The notes beneath the pieces are model-generated. The model was not told the DNA's origin. It saw only the letters and a list, made by a program, of their open reading frames with translations, and made no database searches. From a virus, in IMG/VR virus record IMGVR_UViG_3300035698_003817, positions 1-38,660 of that record: a stretch of DNA of 38,660 nucleotides; one strand, 5' to 3'. The first letter of the stretch is position 1. Every line of letters starts with the position of its first letter. A program made the translations under genes and the position numbers. Shown one piece after another: positions 29,981-35,511 of this stretch.

Positions 29981-30172
29981 TTATTGAGTTGCCCTATAAT
30001 TAATTGCGTCTTGTCGAGCTTGTTCCGCCATTTCCCCGTCGAACTTGTCTCTGATTATCCCGTGAGTATCGTTGCTTCTTTTGAGTCCACATATACCGCA
30101 CTCGTCAAACCAAAGCGCTACACTATCGGGATATTTCACGTTACAGGTTTTACACTCATTGAAATTAGCCAT
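29981..30172 (-). CDS. Small zinc-ribbon protein (63 aa)
   Basis: The start at 30172 (MANFNECKTCNVKYP) is used because the longer frame to 30262 overlaps the upstream gene extensively. C7-x2-C10 and C25-x2-C28 (ECKTCNVKYPDSVALWFDECGICGLKR) form a complete zinc ribbon. The C-terminal helix is acidic. It lies 1 nt after the preceding gene. Function unknown. Confidence 0.7.
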   Translation of the reverse strand: MANFNECKTCNVKYPDSVALWFDECGICGLKRSNDTHGIIRDKFDGEMAEQARQDAINYRATQ

Positions 30173-30173
30173 A

Positions 30174-30401
30174 TTACTTAATCCTAATTGCATTATCCTT
30201 AATTTCTGACACGTACACGTCACCCATTTCACCATTCGGTACGTAAGGTGTAACCACGTCACAGAACCAGCGAGCTAGAGGTTTGTCATCATCTGCTTGC
30301 CACTTCTTTAGTACGTACCAAGTCCACGATTTATCTGCTGTTTGCCATACTTCGTATGCGTTTTCCCTTGTTACGGTTTTACCGCAAAGATTCTTAGCCA
30401 T
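30174..30401 (-). CDS. Small conserved-type phage protein with W-rich core (75 aa)
   Basis: The segment NAYEVWQTADKSWTWYVLKKWQADDDKPLARWFCDVVTPYVPNGEMGDVYVSEI is Trp-rich and matches the look of a common short phage protein (N-YEVWKTPDGSW-W-VLKKWQ) of unknown function. No catalytic residues are apparent. It is tightly packed between neighbours on the same strand (1-nt gaps). Confidence 0.65.
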   Translation of the reverse strand: MAKNLCGKTVTRENAYEVWQTADKSWTWYVLKKWQADDDKPLARWFCDVVTPYVPNGEMGDVYVSEIKDNAIRIK

Positions 30402-30402
30402 A

Positions 30403-30732
30403 TTACTGAAAGCTTAATGCCATTTTCTCGAAGCCGTCTTCGTTCTCCTTGTACTCATCTTCTACCAACTTAACGACCCTGCGTAAGTAAGTTGCGATTC
30501 CCTGATTGCCAATTTGTCTTTGAGCTTCTAAGTCAAATATTTCAGCTTTCAGAGCAGGTAGCTCCGTAAAGATTTCCCCGAATGTAACTATGTCTCCGTC
30601 GTTACCCTCGATATGAGTTGTTAGCGCTTTCCAAACCTTGCTACTTGCCTTTAAGTCTGCGAAGAATCCAACGTTTGTGTCTAACCCTGCAGGTACACCC
30701 CACGTGTCTACTTTTCTAATTGCGAATCCCAT
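30403..30732 (-). CDS. Hypothetical protein (109 aa)
   Basis: The protein begins MGFAIRKVDTWGVPAGLDTNVGFFADLKASSKVWKALTTHIEGNDGDIVTFGEI and ends with a helix (YLRRVVKLVEDEYKENEDGFEKMALSF). It looks like a small soluble alpha/beta protein. No motif was recognised. Its position early in the minus-strand operon suggests early expression. Confidence 0.6.
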   Translation of the reverse strand: MGFAIRKVDTWGVPAGLDTNVGFFADLKASSKVWKALTTHIEGNDGDIVTFGEIFTELPALKAEIFDLEAQRQIGNQGIATYLRRVVKLVEDEYKENEDGFEKMALSFQ

Positions 30733-30757
30733 AAATTTATTTATTAGTGATTAATTT

Positions 30758-30913
30758 TTATCCCTTAAAACTATTCATCCACTCTGACAAAATAGTTCTT
30801 GCTTCGTTTTTCTCTAGCCCAAACTCTTGTTGCAGATATTGACCTGCGCCGTACATATTGGTCTTTCCGCTTTCTCTTAATTTGTCTAAGTACTCCTTAT
30901 GTTCTTTTTCCAT
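30758..30913 (-). CDS. Small helical phage protein (51 aa)
   Basis: The start at 30913 gives MEKEHKEYLDKLRESGKTNMYGAGQYLQQEFGLEKNEARTILSEWMNSFKG. The pattern YLD-LRESG-TNMYGA--YL---FGL---EAR-IL-EWM is typical of a widespread 50-80 aa phage protein family with a predicted helix-turn-helix; its role is unknown. The start is 4 nt after the upstream stop. Confidence 0.65.
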   Translation of the reverse strand: MEKEHKEYLDKLRESGKTNMYGAGQYLQQEFGLEKNEARTILSEWMNSFKG

Positions 30914-30917
30914 AAGT

Positions 30918-31214
30918 TTATTTACACGCTTTACATTGATAATCGTCCTCGAACTCAACCTCTGTTCTAAACCCCTCTTCTCCGCATACTGAACAGTTAA
31001 GCCAGTTTTCTAGCTTACCCTCGTTCAACATTGCGACTCTGTAGTCTTCATCTACTAAGAAGACGTTACCGGAGTTCATATTGAACTCGACCTTGACTCC
31101 CTCACCTAAATCACTACCCTGTTCAAAGTTTCGTTCCGATAGTGCTGTTAGAAGCTGTCCTGCTTCTCCCAACTCTCTAGACCCGAACTTCGATAAATCT
31201 TGTGTGTTATCCAT
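30918..31214 (-). CDS. First minus-strand gene: protein with C-terminal zinc ribbon (98 aa)
   Basis: The N-terminal half (FGSRELGEAGQLLTALSERNFEQGSDLGEGVKVEFNMNSGNVFLVDEDYRVAMLNEGKLENW) is followed by C75-x2-C78 and C94-x2-C97 (NCSVCGEEGF...YQCKACK), a zinc ribbon. It is the promoter-proximal gene of the minus-strand block and therefore probably the first expressed. Function unknown. Confidence 0.7.
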   Translation of the reverse strand: MDNTQDLSKFGSRELGEAGQLLTALSERNFEQGSDLGEGVKVEFNMNSGNVFLVDEDYRVAMLNEGKLENWLNCSVCGEEGFRTEVEFEDDYQCKACK

Positions 31215-31274
31215 AACTTTACTAATGAATTGATTTATAATGTAGTTAGAGTGACTAGCTCTTAACTTGTCTAT

Positions 31275-31303
31275 ATACTAGCATACTGCTTGCTATAACG
31301 CAA
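31275..31303 (-). promoter_or_regulatory. Minus-strand promoter for the early operon
   Basis: On the minus strand: TTGCGT (31303-31298), a 17-nt spacer and TAGTAT (31280-31275). Predicted leader to the ATG at 31214 is about 55 nt. It diverges from the plus-strand promoter at 31357-31384. Confidence 0.5.
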
Positions 31304-31356
31304 TAGGCTACAAGCGAACTGTTAATAAACTGTGTATAACTCGTATCAGGAGCGTT

Positions 31357-31384
31357 TTGACAAAAAGAATGGGTCTTATATAAT
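31357..31384 (+). promoter_or_regulatory. Consensus sigma70 promoter for the large candidate RNA
   Basis: Perfect TTGACA (31357-31362), a 16-nt spacer and perfect TATAAT (31379-31384). It is the closest match to consensus in the genome. Predicted start about 31391, immediately before the 5' arm of a long closing stem. Confidence 0.85.
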
Positions 31385-31390
31385 AGTAGT

Positions 31391-31868
31391 AATAAGTTGC
31401 ATAAAACGAAGAAGGAGGTTTGCGTCTCTATGCAACTTGTAGGCTTTTTTTAGCTGACTCGTTGGAAGATAAGCAAATGCTTGCGAGGATAAAGTACGAT
31501 ATAGCTTGACGACTTCCCTATATCGTCGGTCTGGTTGGAGAGGTGATAATCAGGTTTCAAGTTGTATTTCTCGCACATTCTTGGCGTCCTGCTATAAACG
31601 GTCAGAGAGAATGGAGCGAACTTCTCACTTAGCTTTTTACAGCTAGGGGGGAAGTCGCTTTTCTACAAGAGAGAATGAGATATAGATAAGAGATAAGAAA
31701 TAGATAGAGATAAAGAGTAGATATGAAAATGCTGTCTAGAGATTCAAATTGTACGTTATTTACTTGCCATAAACTTAGAATACCTGTACTATCTAGTTGA
31801 GACCCCCCAGTCTTCGTTTTATGCACAAACTTGAAAAAGGACAGCAACCTGCTTGTTCCTTTTTCTTT
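31391..31868 (+). ncRNA. Candidate large structured non-coding RNA, about 480 nt
   Basis: No plausible protein gene covers this interval. The ends are complementary: 31398-31412 pairs perfectly with 31811-31825 (15 bp, TGCATAAAACGAAGA), extended by AAGT/ACTT (31394-31397 with 31829-31832) after a 3-nt bulge. Internal helices include ACGATATAG/CTATATCGT (31496-31504 with 31518-31526), whose loop base CGACTTCCC (31510-31518) is complementary over 9 bp to GGGAAGTCG (31649-31657), a pseudoknot candidate. There are also CTTAGCT/AGCTAGG around 31628-31647 and GAGAA/TTCTC at about 31607-31626. A consensus promoter precedes it and an A-tract/T-tract terminator hairpin ends it. The size and ornate folding recall large phage-associated RNAs such as GOLLD and ROOL, but I did not recognise either. 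Confidence 0.65.
31833..31868 (+). terminator. Terminator of the large RNA, overlapping the next promoter
   Basis: GAAAAAGG (31833-31840) pairs with CCTTTTTC (31858-31865) with further pairs inside, giving about 12 bp with one bulge. The A-tract/T-tract form could work in both directions. The right arm contains the -35 of the downstream promoter. Confidence 0.65.
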
Positions 31869-31881
31869 ATGGGGTTATAAT
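31841..31881 (+). promoter_or_regulatory. Promoter with 16-bp operator-like motif, ParB/PAPS-reductase operon
   Basis: TTGTTC (31853-31858), a 17-nt spacer and TATAAT (31876-31881). The motif ACAGCAACCTGCTTGT (31841-31856) covers the -35; a 15/16 match lies in the same register at 35097-35112. The transcript would start about 1-2 nt before the ATG at 31890, so it is nearly leaderless. Confidence 0.7.
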
Positions 31882-31889
31882 TTAGTTAT

Positions 31890-32477
31890 ATGAATGAAAA
31901 ACTAATTTGGACTGCGAATGTTCGCAAAGTCTCTGAACTCAAGGAGCTAGAGCGAAACCCTAGAAGTATTACAGAAGAGGGCTTCAATCGTTTAGTTAAA
32001 AGGATAGAAGATAGAGGTTTCCACGACGTTATAAAATTAGACTCAGACGACAACATTTTGTCTGGTAACCAAAGGAGTAAAGCTTTAGTTAAAGCCGGTA
32101 TCGAAGAGGTGAACACTTTGTCTCCGAATCGCGCTCTTACTGAAGCAGAAAAGAAAGCGATAATCATTGAGAGCAACCGTACTGACGGAGCATTTGATTT
32201 TGATATGCTTGCTTCGGACTACACTCAAGCCGAGTTAGCTGACTTAGGATTCTCTCCTAGGGAGCTAGATATGGTTGATTTCCCTGAGCTAGAAGACTTT
32301 TCCCTAGACGCTAGAAACGAGGAACACGAGAATAAAAAATACGAGCTTCTTTTCGCAACCAACGAGGACTACAAAGACTTTCTCTCCTTTATGAAAGCGT
32401 TGAAAGAGGGATATCCTGAAAAAACGATATCTGATTCACTCTTAGCTTTTTTACGGGATAATGTTGAAGCAACATAA
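31890..32477 (+). CDS. ParB-like (ParB/Srx-fold) protein (195 aa)
   Basis: Residues 16-72 form a ParB N-terminal-like domain (LKELERNPRSITEEGFNRLVKRIEDRGFHDVIKLDSDDNILSGNQRSKALVKAG) with GNQR (59-62) in place of the G-x-HR phosphate-binding box. The segment NRTDGAFDFDMLASDYTQAELADLGFS (96-122) is typical of phage ParB-like proteins next to DNA modification enzymes. The C-terminus (KKYELLFATNEDYKDFLSFMKALKEG) adds a small alpha/beta unit. It overlaps the next gene by 17 nt. It is probably a DNA- or nucleotide-binding partner of the PAPS-reductase-like enzyme, not a chromosome segregation protein. Confidence 0.8.
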   Translation: MNEKLIWTANVRKVSELKELERNPRSITEEGFNRLVKRIEDRGFHDVIKLDSDDNILSGNQRSKALVKAGIEEVNTLSPNRALTEAEKKAIIIESNRTDGAFDFDMLASDYTQAELADLGFSPRELDMVDFPELEDFSLDARNEEHENKKYELLFATNEDYKDFLSFMKALKEGYPEKTISDSLLAFLRDNVEAT

Positions 32478-33642
32478 CGGAACAGAAAAAGTCCATACAG
32501 ACCTGAGCGTCTATGAAGCTTCTAAGGCGCGTATTCATTTTTGCTATGACAATTACGACGAAGTCCTAGTTAACTGTTCTGGTGGTAAAGATTCACAACT
32601 CCTAGTCTTACTGACCAAAGAGGTTGTTGAAGAGCGAGGGCTAGATGAAAAAGTGAAAGTCGTATTTTATGACCAAGAGTTTATATATCCTGAGACTGAG
32701 AAATTTATAGCTAACTTATTCAAGCAAGAGTGGGTCACTGGCTACAGATTATGTCTTGATATGGGTATGGAAATCGCGAATCCTGATGGCTCTTTCATTT
32801 CAGTCACCTTTTGGGATAAAGAGCGTAAGTTTTTCAGACCAAAGCCCGAAGACGGTATTTTCTCTGACAATGAGTACTTCGATATAGTCCGAGGAGAGCG
32901 AGCTGTACGAGACTTAATCTTCCCTGACGGTGGAAGTAAGAAGATTTGTCAGCTTATTGGAACTAGAGCGCAAGAATCAATCACGCGATTGTCTACGATT
33001 CTAGCTAGCTATAGAAAAGGCGCTCAATGCTTCCTACGTCACTCTTTAACAGCGCGTGGTACTGATATTGGTACACCTATATATGATTGGCTTGAGCCTG
33101 ACGTTTGGTTTTACCTTAAAGGCAACGATATCTTAGAGCTGAATGAAATGTATTACCTAGAAATGATAAACAACAGACCTCTTCGCGTGGGCGTACCTAT
33201 TAATAACAGCACGATTAAGAATATCGCTGATATCAAGAAAAAGAATCCCAAGTACTATGAAATGTTGACGAGTATGTTCCCAGAGATTGATACAGCAGGG
33301 CGATATGCGTCTTCACTAGCTCAGTTCAACGACTACGATAAAATGGTGGAGAAGTACGGTATGAGTATTCGGGGTATCAAGAATCTGCTGAAAGATATCA
33401 TACCTGATGACGAAATGAGACTGTTCGCGTTATATAAGTTCCGTAAGTTTGTTAGAGATTATATTGAATTTGACAGATATACGAAATATGGTCATACCCG
33501 AGAGTCAGCGCTTAGGGTGGCGTTTATCTCATTCTGTAAAAACAACTATTCTAAAAATATTATGCTTAGGAATAAGGTCGAGACCAAAAAAGAGCGCGTC
33601 GCAAGAGAATTAAAAGAACAAGAAAATGAGAATAGCCTTTGA
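32461..33642 (+). CDS. PAPS reductase/ATP-pyrophosphatase family protein, IbrA-like (393 aa)
   Basis: The PP-loop SGGKDS lies at residues 40-45, GTRAQESITR at 167-176 and PIYDWLEPDVWFYL at 206-219. These are the adenylation and substrate motifs of the PAPS reductase/adenine nucleotide alpha hydrolase superfamily. The ~390-aa length and helical C-terminal half match IbrA-type proteins, which pair with ParB-like IbrB. Related enzymes (DndC/SspD) activate sites for sulphur insertion in DNA phosphorothioation, but no cysteine desulfurase or other Dnd gene is present. The substrate is unknown: DNA, a nucleotide or RNA. It overlaps both neighbours (17 nt each), indicating a tight operon. Confidence 0.85.
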   Translation: MLKQHNGTEKVHTDLSVYEASKARIHFCYDNYDEVLVNCSGGKDSQLLVLLTKEVVEERGLDEKVKVVFYDQEFIYPETEKFIANLFKQEWVTGYRLCLDMGMEIANPDGSFISVTFWDKERKFFRPKPEDGIFSDNEYFDIVRGERAVRDLIFPDGGSKKICQLIGTRAQESITRLSTILASYRKGAQCFLRHSLTARGTDIGTPIYDWLEPDVWFYLKGNDILELNEMYYLEMINNRPLRVGVPINNSTIKNIADIKKKNPKYYEMLTSMFPEIDTAGRYASSLAQFNDYDKMVEKYGMSIRGIKNLLKDIIPDDEMRLFALYKFRKFVRDYIEFDRYTKYGHTRESALRVAFISFCKNNYSKNIMLRNKVETKKERVARELKEQENENSL

Positions 33643-33967
33643 TATAGACGATACATTAATAATCCCTGCAGTTGCTACGAGTTCCCCTGCAGATACCCCA
33701 AACTATAATCTAATAAATGTTTATAGGTGGTTTCAGGCGCAAGGTCACGAAATGATTTTATGGAGTGGTGGTGGTATGGACTACGCCAAGACGTGGGGTG
33801 AGAAATTAGGACTTGAGCCATTTCAGGTTTTGATAAAGGAAAAGGGTCAGCTTGTTGATATCGCTTTTGATGACTGCGCGGTTGATTTAGCTACGACCAA
33901 TATAAAGGTGAACAGATATAATAATTCAGTTAGTCGCAAGGAATGGAATAAACACAAAAAAATATGA
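33626..33967 (+). CDS. HAD-superfamily phosphatase (113 aa)
   Basis: Motif I is FDIDDT (D6, D8), motif II is LWSGGG (S47), K71 is the likely motif III lysine and IAFDD (D82, D83) is motif IV. The small size without a cap suggests activity on large substrates such as proteins or nucleic acid ends, or on a nucleotide released in the operon's reaction. It is coupled to the PAPS-reductase-like gene (17-nt overlap) and to the IbrB-like gene (4-nt overlap), implying a joint function. Confidence 0.8.
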   Translation: MRIAFDIDDTLIIPAVATSSPADTPNYNLINVYRWFQAQGHEMILWSGGGMDYAKTWGEKLGLEPFQVLIKEKGQLVDIAFDDCAVDLATTNIKVNRYNNSVSRKEWNKHKKI

Positions 33968-34485
33968 AAAAATTAGATAGTCCAATAGAAACTATAGAAT
34001 GGATAGACCCAAAGGAGCTAAAGGCGAATGACTACAACCCAAATGTAGTTTTTACTAAGGAAATGAGACTGCTCGAGTTCTCAATGAAGCGTCAAGGTTG
34101 GATTCAACCGATTCTAGTGGCTAAGTCTATGATTATAATTGACGGTTTCCATAGATATATGATATCTAAGAAGAACGATTGGCTTATCCCTTGCTGTGTC
34201 TTAGATATAGACGAAACTGAGCGCAAGCTCCTGACTATCAGAATCAACAGAGCCAAGGGTAGTCACGTAGCAGTCAAAATGTCTGATATCATTAAGAGCT
34301 TAATCGCTGATGGAGTTAGCGTTGAGCATATCGCAGAGGGTATAGGCGGTGACAAAGCTGAAGTTGAGCTATTATCAAGGGAGAGCGTCTTTGAGAAGTT
34401 CAATCTAGACGGTCACGAGTATTCTAGAAGCTGGGTTCCGAGAAATGTAAAGAAAAAGAAAAATGAAACTAAAAAATCCCTTTAG
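33964..34485 (+). CDS. IbrB-type ParB-like protein (173 aa)
   Basis: The protein shows DPKELKANDYNPNVVFTKEMRLLEFSMKRQGWIQPILVAKSMIIIDGFHRYMISKK with the box DGFHR (60-64), then RINRAKGSHVAVKMSDIIKSLIADGVSVEHIAEGIGG and EYSRSWVPR (152-160). This arrangement is that of IbrB-like ParB/Srx proteins encoded with IbrA in phages and islands; here two ParB-like genes flank the IbrA-like gene. The DGFHR box suggests nucleotide binding, as in ParB CTPases. A role as the substrate-recognition subunit of a modification enzyme is possible. Confidence 0.8.
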   Translation: MKKLDSPIETIEWIDPKELKANDYNPNVVFTKEMRLLEFSMKRQGWIQPILVAKSMIIIDGFHRYMISKKNDWLIPCCVLDIDETERKLLTIRINRAKGSHVAVKMSDIIKSLIADGVSVEHIAEGIGGDKAEVELLSRESVFEKFNLDGHEYSRSWVPRNVKKKKNETKKSL

Positions 34486-34792
34486 TGTTGAGACGAGGTC
34501 TCTTTATGCGTTTAGATATAACTGTGATAAATGCGGTTCGAATCACGCGCTAGCTCTTCACCATATAGTAGGGAGAAAGTCGAGCAGTCCTTTGAACGCG
34601 TCTCTTGTATGCCACGCTTGTCACGCAGGATTCAACCATACTCGAGAAGAAGAGCAGTACCTCTTTAATAAAAATGTTATATTCCTAAAGAACACGGGCT
34701 ATCAACCAACAGAGAAAGATTTTGACTTTCTAAGGGCGCACAGTTGGTTAATTAAAAGTAATATTGATTTTGAAAAATGGCTAAACTCTTAG
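34463..34792 (+). CDS. HNH endonuclease with zinc ribbon (109 aa)
   Basis: C21-x2-C24 and C50-x2-C53 (YNCDKCGSNHALALHHIVGRKSSSPLNASLVCHACHAGF) enclose the HNH core: H33-H34, N45, H54 and H59. The motif HHIVGRKSSSPLN resembles HNH proteins of the phage recombination/restriction type. It overlaps the previous gene by 23 nt and the VRR-NUC gene by 16 nt. Likely DNA nicking or cleavage; its link with the modification-like genes may be functional or just positional. Confidence 0.8.
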   Translation: MKLKNPFSVETRSLYAFRYNCDKCGSNHALALHHIVGRKSSSPLNASLVCHACHAGFNHTREEEQYLFNKNVIFLKNTGYQPTEKDFDFLRAHSWLIKSNIDFEKWLNS

Positions 34793-35091
34793 AGAAAGAT
34801 ATTCAACTGGCGATATGCGATTACCTAGAACTTAAAAAGTATTTCTTTTGGAGACAGAACAACATTCCTGTATTCGATAAGGGAAGATATCGACCTATGC
34901 CAAAGTACTCAATTAACGGTGTACCCGATATTATACTGCTTCATAAAGGTACTTTTTGGGGGTTAGAAGTGAAAAGACCAAAGGGCAAGCAGAGCGATAG
35001 TCAGAAGCATTTTCAGCAACGTACCGAGTTAAACGGTTGCCATTACGCGCTAGTTACCTCTATTGATGACGTAATCGCGCTAGGTCTATGA
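34777..35091 (+). CDS. VRR-NUC nuclease (104 aa)
   Basis: The pattern EKDIQLAICDYLELKKYFFWRQNN, YSINGVPDIILLHKGTFWGLEVKRPKGKQSDSQKHFQQRTELNGCHYALVTSIDDVI is a complete VRR-NUC domain with catalytic E6, D51, E64-x-K66 and Q76. VRR-NUC proteins are PD-(D/E)XK nucleases that resolve Holliday junctions or cut flaps. In a phage without other resolvases it probably debranches replicated DNA before packaging. It is the last gene of this operon. Confidence 0.85.
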   Translation: MAKLLEKDIQLAICDYLELKKYFFWRQNNIPVFDKGRYRPMPKYSINGVPDIILLHKGTFWGLEVKRPKGKQSDSQKHFQQRTELNGCHYALVTSIDDVIALGL

Positions 35092-35096
35092 TATTA

Positions 35097-35137
35097 ACAG
35101 TAACCTGCTTGTAATACGCAGGGAGCTATATTATAAT
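35097..35137 (+). promoter_or_regulatory. Promoter with 16-bp operator-like motif, chaperonin operon
   Basis: TTGTAA (35109-35114), a 17-nt spacer and TATAAT (35132-35137). ACAGTAACCTGCTTGT (35097-35112) matches 15/16 of the motif at 31841-31856, again with its TTGT in the -35. CCTGC/GCAGG (35104-35108, 35118-35122) forms a further dyad. Confidence 0.75.
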
Positions 35138-35158
35138 TAAGACAGAGCTTTAATTCGT

Positions 35159-35229
35159 TGACAGGGGAATTCCACCCCATAACTTTATAGGGGTTGCTCG
35201 TTCTACGGAGAATACGAGCTTCCCTGTCA
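35159..35229 (+). promoter_or_regulatory. Three-way-junction leader RNA before the chaperonin operon
   Basis: TGACAGGG (35159-35166) pairs with CCCTGTCA (35222-35229), and AA/TT may extend it past a bulged G. Within it, ACCCC (35174-35178) pairs with GGGGT (35190-35194), and GCTCGT (35196-35201) pairs with ACGAGC (35214-35219), with inner TCT/AGA pairs. This compact junction sits in the 120-nt 5' leader between promoter and first gene. It resembles a riboswitch or protein-binding leader in form, but no known class is recognised. Confidence 0.6.
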
Positions 35230-35262
35230 GCGCATTATAAAATTAATTAATTAATAAAAATT

Positions 35263-35511
35263 ATGTCAGACAAAAAAACAGAGCCAAAGAAAGTAGAGGT
35301 CAAGACAGAAGAGCCAAAGGTAGCGACTGGATTATCATTAGAAGATAGAGGTAAAAAGTGTAGTGAAGAAATTGCTGTAGTACTCAAAAAGTACGATATG
35401 GCTCTAGCGGTAAATATCGAGGGAGCGCAAGAGTTTATTAATACATTGAAACCAACCCTGATTGAGACGATTAAGGAAGTAGCGCCAATAGAGTCAAAAG
35501 AAAATGAGTAA
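35263..35511 (+). CDS. Hypothetical acidic/basic protein, first gene of chaperonin operon (82 aa)
   Basis: An N-terminal disordered Lys/Glu stretch (MSDKKTEPKKVEVKTEEPKVATG) precedes a helical domain (LEDRGKKCSEEIAVVLKKYDMALAVNIEGAQEFINTLKPTLIETIKEV). It starts after an A/T-rich leader and overlaps the next gene by 8 nt. Function unknown; it could be a substrate or partner of the chaperonin because of cotranscription only. Confidence 0.65.
   Translation: MSDKKTEPKKVEVKTEEPKVATGLSLEDRGKKCSEEIAVVLKKYDMALAVNIEGAQEFINTLKPTLIETIKEVAPIESKENE

Noticed and set aside
31629-31847. 72-codon minus-strand frame and a 25-codon plus-strand frame (from about 31723) inside the candidate large RNA
   Set aside because: Neither has a supportive start context or protein-like composition, and the minus frame runs opposite to the strong promoter and terminator.
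32461-33642. Complete Dnd/Ssp DNA phosphorothioation system
   Set aside because: Only a PAPS-reductase-like protein is present. DndA/SspA desulfurase, DndB, DndD and DndE homologues are not seen, so a full system cannot be claimed.
31890-34485. ParB-like genes as plasmid partition genes (phage-plasmid lifestyle)
   Set aside because: No ParA ATPase or parS-like repeats are nearby. The proteins match ParB-like partners of PAPS-reductase/modification genes and lack the ParB central HTH domain.
35159-35229. Three-way junction as a hammerhead ribozyme, glutamine riboswitch or tRNA-like element
   Set aside because: The hammerhead core (CTGANGA...GAAA), known riboswitch core sequences I can recall and tRNA-invariant positions are all absent.
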